A stretch of 64,000 nucleotides of DNA. Source: an uncultured Zoogloea sp. Its GTDB lineage: Bacteria > Pseudomonadota > Gammaproteobacteria > Burkholderiales > Rhodocyclaceae. Positions within the stretch are counted from its first letter, which is position 1, and every line of letters starts with the position of its first letter. The notes beneath the pieces were generated by a model, which worked only from the letters and a program-made list of their open reading frames with translations, was not told the origin of the DNA and did no database searches. A program made the position numbers and the translations under genes. This document shows positions 18,806-27,865 of this stretch, piece after piece. The DNA is taken from the NCBI GenBank assembly GCA_937967645.1, contig CALBTT010000062.1, forward strand, positions 1 to 64,000, in the 5' to 3' direction.

Positions 18806-18949
18806 GGCTGGCGGCCCTTCGCGGCGATGCTCCAGGACACCCGACACCACACACAGCATATTCATCAGCGTCTGCTGATTCAAACTTTATTACATATTTT
18901 TCGCCCAAATAAGGGAAAACCCTTAGCAAGAACATCCCATATTCCGTCT

Positions 18950-19759
18950 TCAGTCCGCGGACTCAAGGACCTCGACCGGCATGCCGGGCATGATCTCGGC
19001 CTCGGTGTCAGCAACAAGGTTCTGCCCGAAGATCACTCCGTCCGGCGTACGGCGGTAGCCTGCCAGGGTGCGGAGCGGCTCCTGATCGAGCCCACGGGCC
19101 CCCGTCTCCGGATCCACCGTGGTGAACACGCAGCGCTCGCAAGGCTTGACGATGCGCAGCACGGCCTCACCGATGCGGATCCGCGTCCACCTGTCTTCCG
19201 CATAGGGCGGCGCACCACTGATCACCAGATTGGGCCGGAAGCGCATCATGGAGAGCGGCCGGCCGATCCGGGCACACAGATCATCCAGCGAAGCCTGCCC
19301 GATCAGCAGCAAGGGAAAGCCATCGGCGAAGGACAGTGGCATCTGGCTTTCAGTGCGGACCCGCCGGGTCGTATGGACACCGGTCCATAGCAGTTTCAGT
19401 GGCGCACCGATGAAGGTCGTGATCCAGGCATCAGCCTCGGCAGCCCCTTCCCAGGCCTGGAAGGCGTCGCCCCAGACCGTGGCATCGACTGGCCGGTCGA
19501 AGGCAGCATTTGGGACGAAGAGCGTTGGGCGACCAAGCACGGACAGGGTCAGCCCATCGACGGCGGGAATGGCCTGGACACGCACCAGTTCGGGATACTC
19601 GCGCCCCGTGACGAAACGGCCACGGGCGTCGGCAATCATCCAGCAGCGGTCGTGGGGAAGGCCTTGCAGGGTCAGCCGCGCCTTGTCGAGGCGCCGACCG
19701 GCCATGGACTTGACCGGATAGTGGTAAAGAGCATCAAGCACAGGCTGTAGAGTAGTCAT
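18950..19759 (-). CDS. MOSC domain-containing protein (YcbX-like)
   Basis: The 269-residue protein has an N-terminal MOSC beta-barrel domain (ALYHYPVKSMAGRRLDKARL) and a C-terminal MOSC domain with the conserved RFRPNLVISG and the cysteine motif KPCERCVFTTVDPETG. The family, which includes YcbX and mARC, binds molybdenum cofactor and reduces N-hydroxylated compounds. It is on the same strand as the cytochrome operon, with 243 bp between, so it is probably a separate transcript. Full-length YcbX has an added ferredoxin domain which is absent here. Confidence 0.9.
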   Translation of the reverse strand: MTTLQPVLDALYHYPVKSMAGRRLDKARLTLQGLPHDRCWMIADARGRFVTGREYPELVRVQAIPAVDGLTLSVLGRPTLFVPNAAFDRPVDATVWGDAFQAWEGAAEADAWITTFIGAPLKLLWTGVHTTRRVRTESQMPLSFADGFPLLLIGQASLDDLCARIGRPLSMMRFRPNLVISGAPPYAEDRWTRIRIGEAVLRIVKPCERCVFTTVDPETGARGLDQEPLRTLAGYRRTPDGVIFGQNLVADTEAEIMPGMPVEVLESAD

Positions 19760-19915
19760 GGGAGTCGATCCAGTCTCGGGTCTGGCGGGTCCGGCTGAAC
19801 CCGCCGGAGAATTATGGCTGCGAGCGCTGCTTGACGGAACGGAGCACCGACGGCGGAAAGCCCCGCCCAGGGGGGCGCGCTACAATGCAGTCTTTGCAAG
19901 CGCCACCACCACGCC

Positions 19916-20167
19916 ATGACCTACGAAGAACACCTGGACGAAGTCGCCACCCTTCTTTTCGAACGCTTTGGCCTGACCGAGCACGCGGCGATCCAGCTCG
20001 TCATGAAAGCCCAGGCCGCCGGCTACTTCAGCGGCCACGATGACGACCCGTCGATCTGCACTCAGCTGCGGGCTGAGCAGGATGCCAAGCGTGTCTTCAA
20101 GGAATACGGCAAGCCCTCCCCTGCCCCGGCGCCGGGCGGGCCGACCCGCGGCCGGCCGCGCAAGTGA
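19916..20167 (+). CDS. Small hypothetical protein
   Basis: The 83-residue protein has no signal or membrane segment. It contains an acidic, helical first half (YEEHLDEVATLLFERFGL, then HAAIQLVMKAQAAGYFSGHDDD) and a Pro/Arg-rich tail (GGPTRGRPRK). I do not recognise a domain. It lies upstream of the propeptide-like/protease pair with 79 bp between, but a functional link is not visible. Confidence 0.6.
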   Translation: MTYEEHLDEVATLLFERFGLTEHAAIQLVMKAQAAGYFSGHDDDPSICTQLRAEQDAKRVFKEYGKPSPAPAPGGPTRGRPRK

Positions 20168-20246
20168 CAAATGACATCAATGGATGACAAACGCAATACG
20201 GTTATGGCATAAACCGGGCTCACGAATCTTCCGCTTGACCCAAGGC

Positions 20247-20567
20247 ATGCCCACGCGCCGCCTGATCGCCTTCCTTGCCGTGCTGTCCGGCGTATTCGCC
20301 TGCGCGGCAGCGCCCCCTGATGATGGGGTGGAGTACCGCATCATCATCGGCTTTGCAGCCCCCGTCCGTGGAGACGACCCACAGCTCCTGACCCGGCTCG
20401 CCCCGGCTGGAGCCAGGCTGCGCTTTGCGGCCAGCCTCTCGGCCAGCAGCCACGCCTATCGACTGAACTGTCCGGACATACCCGACTGCGACCGCGCCCT
20501 GGAAGCCCTGAGGGCCCAGCCCGGCATTACCTACGTCCAAACCGATCACATCAAGGACATCCGATGA
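20247..20567 (+). CDS. Stand-alone propeptide-like protein (I9-type inhibitor fold)
   Basis: The 106-residue protein has a signal peptide (LIAFLAVLSGVFACAAAP) followed by a single small domain: VEYRIIIGFAAP, a central SHAYRLNCPD, then ALEALRAQPGITYVQTDH. This beta-alpha-beta pattern with a final YVQTDH matches the I9 propeptides of subtilisins, including the one in the next gene (EYAVPDRLKK). Its stop overlaps the protease start by 4 bp. It probably acts as an intramolecular-chaperone-like or inhibitory partner of the protease; this is inference from pattern and context. The ATG at 20247 is chosen because the signal peptide starts there. Confidence 0.6.
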   Translation: MPTRRLIAFLAVLSGVFACAAAPPDDGVEYRIIIGFAAPVRGDDPQLLTRLAPAGARLRFAASLSASSHAYRLNCPDIPDCDRALEALRAQPGITYVQTDHIKDIR

Positions 20568-22438
20568 GCCTTCTCCCACGCCTTTGCCTGGCACTGGCCA
20601 CCCTCCTGCCCGCCCTCCATGCCACACCGGCCAGCGCGGCGGACGCCCCCGAAGCCCGGGTTATCGTCAAGCTCAAGACAGGCTCACCCCTCAAGCAGAT
20701 CCAGGCCGCCGGCCGGGTCGAGACACTGGGCCAGCGCCTGGGGCTGGCCACCCGGCTGGCGGGGCAGCCTGGCCAGGATCTGCATGTGGTCCGCGCCAGC
20801 GGCCTCAGCTCTGAAGCACTGGCACGCCGGCTGTCCCGGGACGCGGATGTCGAGTACGCCGTGCCTGATCGCCTGAAGAAGGCCCTGGCCCTGCCAAACG
20901 ACCCGCTCTTCGGCTTCCAGTGGTATCTCCAGGCACCGAGCGTCACCCAGCCCGCCGCCACCAATGCGCAGGCCGCCTGGGCGCTGACCGGTGGCAGCGC
21001 CGGCGTGGTCGTCGCCGTGGTGGATACCGGCGTACGCCTGGATCACGAAGATCTGGCCCCGCGCCTGCTGCCCGGCTACGACTTCATCTCGGATGACCTG
21101 CTCTCCGGTGATGGCCAGAACGGCAGGGATGCCGATCCGTCCGATCCGGGCGACTACCTCTCAAGCGCAGACCTGGCCAACAACGACCTGCGCACCCTCT
21201 GCAACACCACCCTGCCCACAACCAGCAGCTGGCATGGCACCCAGGTCGCGGGCATCCTGGCCGCGGAAACCAACAACTCCCGCGGGATTGCCGGGATGGC
21301 CGGCGGCAGCCGCCTCCTGCCGGTGCGGGTCCTCGGCAAGTGCGGCGGTTTCGACTCAGACATCATTGCCGGCATGCGCTGGGCAGCAGGCCTGAGCGTG
21401 CCTGGCGTGCCAGCCAACCCCAACCCGGCGCGGGTCATCAACGTCAGCCTGGGCGGGGAAGGCAACTGCAATCCCGCCTTCGCCGCCGCCATCGCCGAGA
21501 TCCAGACCGCAGGGGCCCTGGTTGTCGCTGCGGCCGGCAACGAAACCGGTCCCGTCCTGGAGCCGGCGAACTGCGCGGGCGTCCTGGCGGTTGCGGGGAT
21601 CCGCCATGTCGGGACGAAGGTGGGCTATTCGAGCTACGGCGCGGAGGTCGGCATCAGCGCCCCAGCCGGCAACTGCGTGAATGTGCTGGCCGGGCAACCC
21701 TGCCTGTTTCCCCTGATCAACACCATCAACCTGGGCAGCACCGTACCGGCGGGCAATGGCTACACCGGCATCAATGATGTCACCGTGGGCACCAGCTTTG
21801 CGACGCCGCTGGTGGCCGGCACCGCGGCCCTGATGCTGACGGCCAACCCGGCCTTGAGCGGCACCGAGATCATCCGCCTCATCAAGACGAGCGCCCTCCC
21901 CTTCCCCAGCGATGCCAGTCTGCCCAACTGCCCCCTGGTCACCTCCGACGGACAATGCAACTGCACCACCACCACCTGCGGTGCGGGCATGCTGAACACC
22001 GGCACCGCGGTGGCTGCCGCCCTGGCCACGGCCGCAACCGCCCCGGTGGCAAAGATCACTGTCGGCGGCACGCCCACCGCGCAAACAGCGTTCAGCCTGG
22101 ACGCCTCAGGCAGCACGAGCGCCGACGGCAGCCGTATCGTCGCCTGGAAGTGGGTCCAGATCAGTGGCCCCCAGGCCGGCAGCTTCAGCGCCGACAACGT
22201 GGCCACTCCCAGCTTCACCGCACCGGCGGCCGGCACCTATGTGGTCTCCGTCACCGTCACCACAGCCGCGGGACGGCAGGGCAGCGGCCAGGCCAGCATT
22301 GAGGTGCAGGCCGCACCGACCAAGTCCTCCGGCGGCGGTGGTGGCGGTGCGATCGATATGGCTACCCTGGCCCTCCTCGGGCTGCTTGCACCTGTGGCCT
22401 TCCTGCTGCGCCGTCGCGGCCTGGCCTCCAGGGACTGA
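20564..22438 (+). CDS. S8 subtilisin-family serine protease with GlyGly-type C-terminal tail
   Basis: The 624-residue preproenzyme has a signal peptide (1-25), an I9-like propeptide (about 28-108), and a peptidase domain with D154 (VVDTGVRLDH), H224 (WHGTQVAG), the oxyanion Asn region AAGNETG and S411 (VGTSFATPLVAG). It also has a PKD/Ig-like domain (about 505-595) and a tail of glycines, a hydrophobic helix and RRRG. That tail fits GlyGly-CTERM-like sorting signals, which are cut by rhombosortase rather than exosortase. It is translated with the preceding propeptide-like gene (overlap ATGA). An extracellular or surface protease is expected. Confidence 0.9.
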   Translation: MSLLPRLCLALATLLPALHATPASAADAPEARVIVKLKTGSPLKQIQAAGRVETLGQRLGLATRLAGQPGQDLHVVRASGLSSEALARRLSRDADVEYAVPDRLKKALALPNDPLFGFQWYLQAPSVTQPAATNAQAAWALTGGSAGVVVAVVDTGVRLDHEDLAPRLLPGYDFISDDLLSGDGQNGRDADPSDPGDYLSSADLANNDLRTLCNTTLPTTSSWHGTQVAGILAAETNNSRGIAGMAGGSRLLPVRVLGKCGGFDSDIIAGMRWAAGLSVPGVPANPNPARVINVSLGGEGNCNPAFAAAIAEIQTAGALVVAAAGNETGPVLEPANCAGVLAVAGIRHVGTKVGYSSYGAEVGISAPAGNCVNVLAGQPCLFPLINTINLGSTVPAGNGYTGINDVTVGTSFATPLVAGTAALMLTANPALSGTEIIRLIKTSALPFPSDASLPNCPLVTSDGQCNCTTTTCGAGMLNTGTAVAAALATAATAPVAKITVGGTPTAQTAFSLDASGSTSADGSRIVAWKWVQISGPQAGSFSADNVATPSFTAPAAGTYVVSVTVTTAAGRQGSGQASIEVQAAPTKSSGGGGGGAIDMATLALLGLLAPVAFLLRRRGLASRD

Positions 22439-22493
22439 TCCACCCGGCCTGCCGCAAGGGCAGGCCTCACTCTACTGGCGCTTGCACGGGAAA

Positions 22494-22509
22494 CTGTTTA
22501 TTTATACAG
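22494..22509 (+). promoter_or_regulatory. LexA (SOS) box upstream of dnaE2
   Basis: CTGT-TTATTTAT-ACAG is a perfect match to the CTGT-N8-ACAG SOS operator. It ends 7 bases before the dnaE2 start codon at 22517, so LexA binding there would block transcription or initiation. It indicates that dnaE2 has its own DNA-damage-inducible control here. Confidence 0.9.
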
Positions 22510-22516
22510 TTAACCC

Positions 22517-25500
22517 ATGCCAAGCGCCAATGCCCCCTCCTTTTCCTCCCCCCCCTTTGCCGAGCTTTACTGCCGCAGCAATTTCAGCTTCCTGACCGGG
22601 GCATCCCATCCGGAGGAGCTGGTCGCGCGGGCGGTGGAGCTGGGATATTCCGCACTGGCCATCACGGATGAATGCTCCCTGGCAGGCATGGTGCGGGCCT
22701 ACGCAGAATGGCGGAAACTGCAGGCCCTGCAATTCATCGTCGGAACGGTGATTCAGCTGGTCGATGGTCCCCAGGTCGTGCTGTTGGCCACTCAGCGCGA
22801 GGCTTACGGGCGTCTGGTCCGGCTGATCAGCCGGGGGCGCAGGGCCGCACCCAAGGGCCAGTACAAGCTTCAGCGCAGCGATCTGGAAGACGGACTCAAT
22901 GGCTGCCTGGCTCTGCTGGTGCCCCCGGACCACCATGGCATCCCGCCTGACCTCCTCGCCGCTGACGCCCGCTGGCTGGCAGGAGCCTTCCCCGGTCACG
23001 CCTGGGTCGCAGCCACCTTTCCGCTGGGCGCCGACGATGTCCGACGGCAGGGCTGGATCGCCCACGCGGCACGACAGGCCGGCATTCCGGTGGTCAGCAC
23101 CGGCGCCCCGCTGATGCACTGCGCCGAGAGGCAACGTCTGGCCGATGTGCTGGCGTCCCTGCGTCACCGGACAACACTCGACCGGGCGGGCTTTCGCCTC
23201 GGCCCCAATGCGGAAGCGCATCTCCAGCCCTCCTCGGTAATGGCCCGACGCCATCCCCCCGAATGGATCGCCGAAAGCCTGAAGATCGCCTCCCTGTGCA
23301 GTTTCTCGCCGGGTGTGCTGCGCTACGAGTATCCCGAAGAGATCATTCCACCCGGCCTCACTGCCAGCAGCCACCTGGCGGCACTGGTCGCCCACGGGCT
23401 TGACCGCCGTTACCCCCCCGGCCCCGATGGCAACAGCAGCATCCCCGGCGACATCCTGGTCCGTGTCGGGCGGGAGCTCGCCCTGATCGCAGAACTGGGC
23501 TACGAGGCCTTCTTCCTCACCGTCGAAGACATCGTCCGCTTCGCCCGCAGCCGCAACATCCTGTGTCAGGGGCGAGGTTCGGCGGCCAATTCGGTGGTCT
23601 GCTACGCCCTGGGCATCACCGAGGTCGCCCCCGAGGAGGCTACCCTGCTGTTCGAGCGCTTCATCTCTCGGGAAAGGAACGAGCCGCCGGACATCGACGT
23701 GGACTTCGAACACGATAGGCGGGAGGAGGTCATCCAGTACATCTATGGCAAATACGGCCGTGACCGGGCTGCCCTGGCCGCCACGGTAATCCGCTATCGA
23801 CCCCGCAGCGCCCTCCGCGATGTGGGCCGCGCCCTCGGCTTCGACACCGGCCAGCTGGACCAGCTGACCCGTCGCCTGGCCTGGTGGGACGGCCGCCAGG
23901 TTGCGCCCGAAAGAATCCAGGAAGCCGGGCTCGATCCGCACAGCCCACGGGTGATCCTGTTGCTGGAACTGGCCAACACGCTGATCGGTTTTCCCCGCCA
24001 CCTGTCCCAGCACGTAGGTGGCTTCGTCATTTCCCGGGGCCCACTGGTGGAGCTGGCGCCAGTCGAGAACGCGGCCATGGAAGACCGCACGGTCATCCAG
24101 TGGGACAAGGACGATCTGGAAACCCTTGGCCTGATGAAAGTCGATGTGCTCGCCCTGGGCATGCTGTCGGCCATCCGGCGCAGCCTCGAACTGATCGCTG
24201 CCTGGCGGGGCGAGCCCAGCTTCGAGATGTCCCGGATTCCACGTGGCCAGGAGGCCGTTTACGACATGCTGTGCCAGGCCGATGCGATGGGGGTCTTCCA
24301 GGTGGAGTCCCGCGCCCAGATGAGCATGCTGCCGCGCCTGCGCCCCAGGTGCTACTACGACCTGGTGGTCGAGGTCGCCATCGTCCGCCCCGGTCCCATC
24401 CAGGGAGGCATGGTCCACCCCTACCTCGAGGCCCGCGCCAAACTGGCGCGGCATGAAGCCATCTCCTATCCCCACCCCGAACTCGAGCCCGTGCTGGCCC
24501 GTACCCACGGGGTGCCGATCTTCCAGGAACAGGTCATGCAACTGGCCATGGTTGCTGCCGGCTTCACCCCTGGCGAAGCCGACCAGCTGCGACGGGCCAT
24601 GGGTGCCTGGGGGCGTCAGGGCGAACTCACCCGCTACCAGCAGAAGCTCACCGACGGCATGTTGCTACGCGGCTACAGCAAGGACTTTGCCGATGCCCTG
24701 TGCCGGCAGATACAAGGATTCGGCAGCTATGGCTTTCCCGAATCCCACGCGGCCAGCTTCGCCCATCTGGTCTATGTATCGGCCTGGATCAAGTGCTTCC
24801 ACCCGGCAGCCTTCCTGTGCGGCCTTCTCAACAGCCAGCCCATGGGTTTCTACGGGCCATCCCAGCTGATCCAGGACGCCCGCCGCCACCAGGTGGAGGT
24901 ACGTCCCGTGGATGTCACCGCCAGCGACTGGGCGTGCACCCTCGAACCTTCCTCGACCCCCTCCTCGTCCCCCTCTTCCGCGCCCCCGGCGGCCCGCCTC
25001 GGACTGCGCCTGGTCAAGGGTTTCAATGCGTCAGCAGCGCAACGAATCAGCACAGCCCGCCAGACGCGCCCTTTTGTCTCGGTCTCCGACCTGGCCCGGC
25101 GGGCAGCCCTCACCCCTGCCGAACTGGAATGCCTGGCCACGGCCGGCGCCCTCGCCCAACTGGCCGGCAACCGCCACCAGGCCCGATGGGCCGCGGCCGG
25201 CAGCCAGACGCCCTCCGGCCTGCTCCACGACATCCCGGTGGTGGACCCGGCCGACGCCTGCGCCACGCTGCCGGCCCCTGGAGAAACCCAGGACGTCGTT
25301 GCCGACTATGCCCGCCTGGGCTTCAGCCTGGGCCGTCACCCCCTCAGCTTCCTGCGCGGTCTGCTCCGCGCCGAACGCTTCCTGAGCGCAGCCGAGATCG
25401 CCGACTGCCCGGATCGCAAGCTGGCCAGGGCCGCCGGTGTCGTCACTTGCCGGCAGCGGCCGGGAACGGCCAAGGGCACGATGTTCGTCACCCTCGAAGA

Positions 25501-25699
25501 TGAAACAGGCTGGATCAACGTCATCGTCCGGCCCGAGTTGCTGGAAGCCGAACGCCGCATCCTGCTCGGCGCCACCCTGCTCGGCGTATATGGGCAGATC
25601 AGCCGCCAGGGCAGCATCGTGCACCTGCACGCCAAGCGGGTGGTGGATCGCTCGGCCCAGCTTGGGCGCCTGAGCACCCGTAGCCGGGATTTTCATTGA
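22517..25699 (+). CDS. dnaE2: Error-prone DNA polymerase DnaE2 (ImuC)
   Basis: The 1060-residue protein starts with a PHP domain (AELYCRSNFSFLTGASHPEE; ALAITDECSLAGMVRAY), has the polymerase core with the catalytic PDIDVDFEHDRREEV (about residue 395), and ends in an OB fold (GWINVIVRPELLE). It has the length and ending typical of DnaE2 rather than DnaE1. It performs translesion synthesis with ImuB in the SOS response. A LexA box lies directly upstream. The ImuB gene is at the window's left edge, separated by unrelated genes. Confidence 0.95.
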   Translation: MPSANAPSFSSPPFAELYCRSNFSFLTGASHPEELVARAVELGYSALAITDECSLAGMVRAYAEWRKLQALQFIVGTVIQLVDGPQVVLLATQREAYGRLVRLISRGRRAAPKGQYKLQRSDLEDGLNGCLALLVPPDHHGIPPDLLAADARWLAGAFPGHAWVAATFPLGADDVRRQGWIAHAARQAGIPVVSTGAPLMHCAERQRLADVLASLRHRTTLDRAGFRLGPNAEAHLQPSSVMARRHPPEWIAESLKIASLCSFSPGVLRYEYPEEIIPPGLTASSHLAALVAHGLDRRYPPGPDGNSSIPGDILVRVGRELALIAELGYEAFFLTVEDIVRFARSRNILCQGRGSAANSVVCYALGITEVAPEEATLLFERFISRERNEPPDIDVDFEHDRREEVIQYIYGKYGRDRAALAATVIRYRPRSALRDVGRALGFDTGQLDQLTRRLAWWDGRQVAPERIQEAGLDPHSPRVILLLELANTLIGFPRHLSQHVGGFVISRGPLVELAPVENAAMEDRTVIQWDKDDLETLGLMKVDVLALGMLSAIRRSLELIAAWRGEPSFEMSRIPRGQEAVYDMLCQADAMGVFQVESRAQMSMLPRLRPRCYYDLVVEVAIVRPGPIQGGMVHPYLEARAKLARHEAISYPHPELEPVLARTHGVPIFQEQVMQLAMVAAGFTPGEADQLRRAMGAWGRQGELTRYQQKLTDGMLLRGYSKDFADALCRQIQGFGSYGFPESHAASFAHLVYVSAWIKCFHPAAFLCGLLNSQPMGFYGPSQLIQDARRHQVEVRPVDVTASDWACTLEPSSTPSSSPSSAPPAARLGLRLVKGFNASAAQRISTARQTRPFVSVSDLARRAALTPAELECLATAGALAQLAGNRHQARWAAAGSQTPSGLLHDIPVVDPADACATLPAPGETQDVVADYARLGFSLGRHPLSFLRGLLRAERFLSAAEIADCPDRKLARAAGVVTCRQRPGTAKGTMFVTLEDETGWINVIVRPELLEAERRILLGATLLGVYGQISRQGSIVHLHAKRVVDRSAQLGRLSTRSRDFH

Positions 25700-25756
25700 A
25701 CCCCGCTCCGAAGCCGTGGTCTGCGCGTGCACAACTGCCCTTTTCCGGAGTTTTTC

Positions 25757-26398
25757 ATGCAAGCGCGCCGCCATCTCGGATTTGTCACCGGCCTGATCGC
25801 CGCCCTCCTGCTCCTGACCGCCTGCAGCAACTCGACCCTCAAGTCTGTCTGGCGGGATGACCGGGACATCGGCACGATCCCCCGCAAGCTGGTCGTCTTC
25901 GTCGCCGTGAAGGACGAGAACCTCCGTCGCATGGCCGAGAACCGGATCGTCCAGTCCCTCCCCGCCGGCTACGGCGCAAGCGCCGGGCACACCCTCGAGC
26001 TCGATCCTCAGATCGAATCCGCCAGCCTGCGTGCCCGCCTGACCGCCGAAGGCTACGACGGCGCCCTGCTGGCCCGTCTCGTCTCCGTGGATACCTCCCA
26101 GACCGTTGTCCCCCCCCAGACCCAGTTCGGTCCCGACCTCATGTTCCGACGCTTCGGCCCCCGTTACAACAGCTTCTACTCCGCCTACCCCTACGTCTAT
26201 ACCACTCCGGGTTACACCATCAACACCACCACCGTCGTCGTCGAAACCCTGCTCTACCGCCTGCCGGAAGGCAGGCCCGTATGGACAGCCGTCAGCGAAA
26301 CCCTCAATCCCCGTTCGTCGGCCCAGGTCATCGAGGAATTGATCAAGCTGGTCGGTGGAAAACTGGGTGATGAAGGACTGCTGCCGACCCGCCGATGA
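25757..26398 (+). CDS. DUF4136-like lipoprotein
   Basis: The 213-residue protein starts with a hydrophobic segment ending in the lipobox LLTAC, followed by SNSTLKSVWRDD, and contains the repeated-strand pattern and the YPYVYTTPGYTINTTT stretch. DUF4136-type lipoproteins have that overall layout. It has a ribosome site CCGGAG before the ATG at 25757; the longer GTG frame from 25727 has no signal continuity. It is 57 bp after dnaE2. Function is unknown, probably envelope-associated. Confidence 0.65.
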   Translation: MQARRHLGFVTGLIAALLLLTACSNSTLKSVWRDDRDIGTIPRKLVVFVAVKDENLRRMAENRIVQSLPAGYGASAGHTLELDPQIESASLRARLTAEGYDGALLARLVSVDTSQTVVPPQTQFGPDLMFRRFGPRYNSFYSAYPYVYTTPGYTINTTTVVVETLLYRLPEGRPVWTAVSETLNPRSSAQVIEELIKLVGGKLGDEGLLPTRR

Positions 26399-26478
26399 AT
26401 ACGGAATTCCTGACTAAAAACTGACAAAACCCTTTCATTGCAATGGGTATTGCTCAATTTCTTAACCAGCCTTAACAT

Positions 26479-26497
26479 GCGAACCATTCTTATTTGC
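26479..26497 (-). promoter_or_regulatory. Possible Fur-like box upstream of the peroxidase gene
   Basis: The minus strand reads GCAAATAAGAATGGTTCGC, matching 11 of 19 positions of the Fur consensus GATAATGATAATCATTATC, with the AGAAT / GTT cores in place. It lies about 150 bases before the peroxidase start. The match is weak, so iron control is only a hypothesis. Confidence 0.3.
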
Positions 26498-26646
26498 AAG
26501 TGGGTCGCATTTATCCCCGCTTGCTTGCGCAAGCCAGCCAAGCCAGGCCTCGACCAGCCCAGCCAGCCAGCGACGAGAAACCACGACAACGACCCATGTT
26601 GTGTCGTCGCCCGCGGATTTTTCCGCCGAACACCTGGAGCCTTTCG

Positions 26647-27822
26647 ATGCGCCGCCTTACTCGTGCCGCCTGTACCCTGCTGGTGCTCACCCTCGCCGCC
26701 TGCGGCGGTGGAGGCGGATCAGGAACGGGGACCCCCGCCTCCACCCTGTCCGCCGCGGCACAGATCGGCGAGAAGCTCTTCAACGAGCCCCTCCTGTCCA
26801 GCACCGGCAACCAGTCCTGCGCCAGCTGCCACGACAAGAACAACCATCACGCGGCCGCCGACAACCGCTCCGTCCCCTCCGGGGCCACCCCTGGCCACGA
26901 GGCAGGCCGCCAGGCCCCTTCCCTGCAGTACCTGAAGTTCAATACGGCTTTCTTTTTCGACAAGGATGGCACGCCAACCGGTGGCTTCACCTGGGACGGA
27001 CGTGCCGCCAGCTTCGCCGAACAGGCCGCCGGCCCCCTGCTGAATCCCAACGAGATGGCCAATCTCAGCGTCGAGGACGTAGTGGCCAAGCTCAAGCGCT
27101 CCAGCCACGCGGCGGAGTTCCGCCGGGTGTTCGGCGACGACATCCTGGACCGCCCCGCTGACGCCTTTGCCCGCCTGCAGTACGCATTGCAGCAATACCA
27201 ACAGGAAGACCCTGACTTCGCCCCCTTCAGCAGCAAGTTCGACTTGTGGCAAGCCGGCAAGGCCCAGTTCAGCGCCGCAGAGCTGCGGGGTTGGTCCCTG
27301 TTCAACGACCCGAACAAGGGCAACTGCGCGGCCTGCCATGTCAGCACAGGCGTCGGTGGTAAGCCCGCGCTATTCACCGACAACACCTATGACGTGCTGG
27401 GCGTTCCCCGCAACATGGAGATTGCCGCCAACGCCGACCCCGCCTACTACGACCTCGGCCTGTGCGGCCCGACCCGGACCGATCTGGCGGCACGGACCGA
27501 TCTGTGCGGCGCCTTCCGCGTCCCCAGCCTGCGCAACGTAGCCAAGACCGCACCCTATTTCCATAACGGCGCAGTCAAGACCCTCACCGACGTCGTGCGT
27601 TTCTACGTCCGGCGGGATACCCATCCGGAAGAGTGGTATCCCACTGACAGCAACGGCGTGGTGCGGAAATTCAACGACCTGCCTGCCGCCTACCAGCGCA
27701 ATGTGAATGTCACCGAGGCGCCCTACAACCGCAGCCGCGGTGGCACGCCAGCCCTCGACGAGACGGAGATTGCCGACCTGGTGAGCTTCCTCGGCACCCT
27801 GACCGACGGCTACACCCCTTGA
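26647..27822 (+). CDS. Diheme cytochrome c peroxidase / MauG-like lipoprotein
   Basis: The 391-residue protein has a lipobox (LAAC, C19) followed by a glycine-rich linker, and two haem motifs, CASCH (58-62) and CAACH (227-231). The spacing and the stretches FRVPSLRNVAKTAPYFHNGA and LDETEIADLVSFLGTL are standard for the CcpA/MauG superfamily. It would act in the periplasm on hydrogen peroxide or on another substrate. The ATG at 26647 has GGAGC upstream; the preceding 26399-26646 holds no gene. It is first in a co-directional group with a porin, an FMN-binding protein, ApbE and a membrane protein. Confidence 0.9.
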   Translation: MRRLTRAACTLLVLTLAACGGGGGSGTGTPASTLSAAAQIGEKLFNEPLLSSTGNQSCASCHDKNNHHAAADNRSVPSGATPGHEAGRQAPSLQYLKFNTAFFFDKDGTPTGGFTWDGRAASFAEQAAGPLLNPNEMANLSVEDVVAKLKRSSHAAEFRRVFGDDILDRPADAFARLQYALQQYQQEDPDFAPFSSKFDLWQAGKAQFSAAELRGWSLFNDPNKGNCAACHVSTGVGGKPALFTDNTYDVLGVPRNMEIAANADPAYYDLGLCGPTRTDLAARTDLCGAFRVPSLRNVAKTAPYFHNGAVKTLTDVVRFYVRRDTHPEEWYPTDSNGVVRKFNDLPAAYQRNVNVTEAPYNRSRGGTPALDETEIADLVSFLGTLTDGYTP

Positions 27823-27865
27823 GCCTCCTCTCCTCCATCGAATTTCACCTTCCGGAGTCGCCCCC

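Noticed and set aside
26527..26575. AGCC/CAGC-rich repeat as CRISPR or tandem array
   Set aside because: Units are short, irregular and overlapping; just local low complexity upstream of the peroxidase gene.
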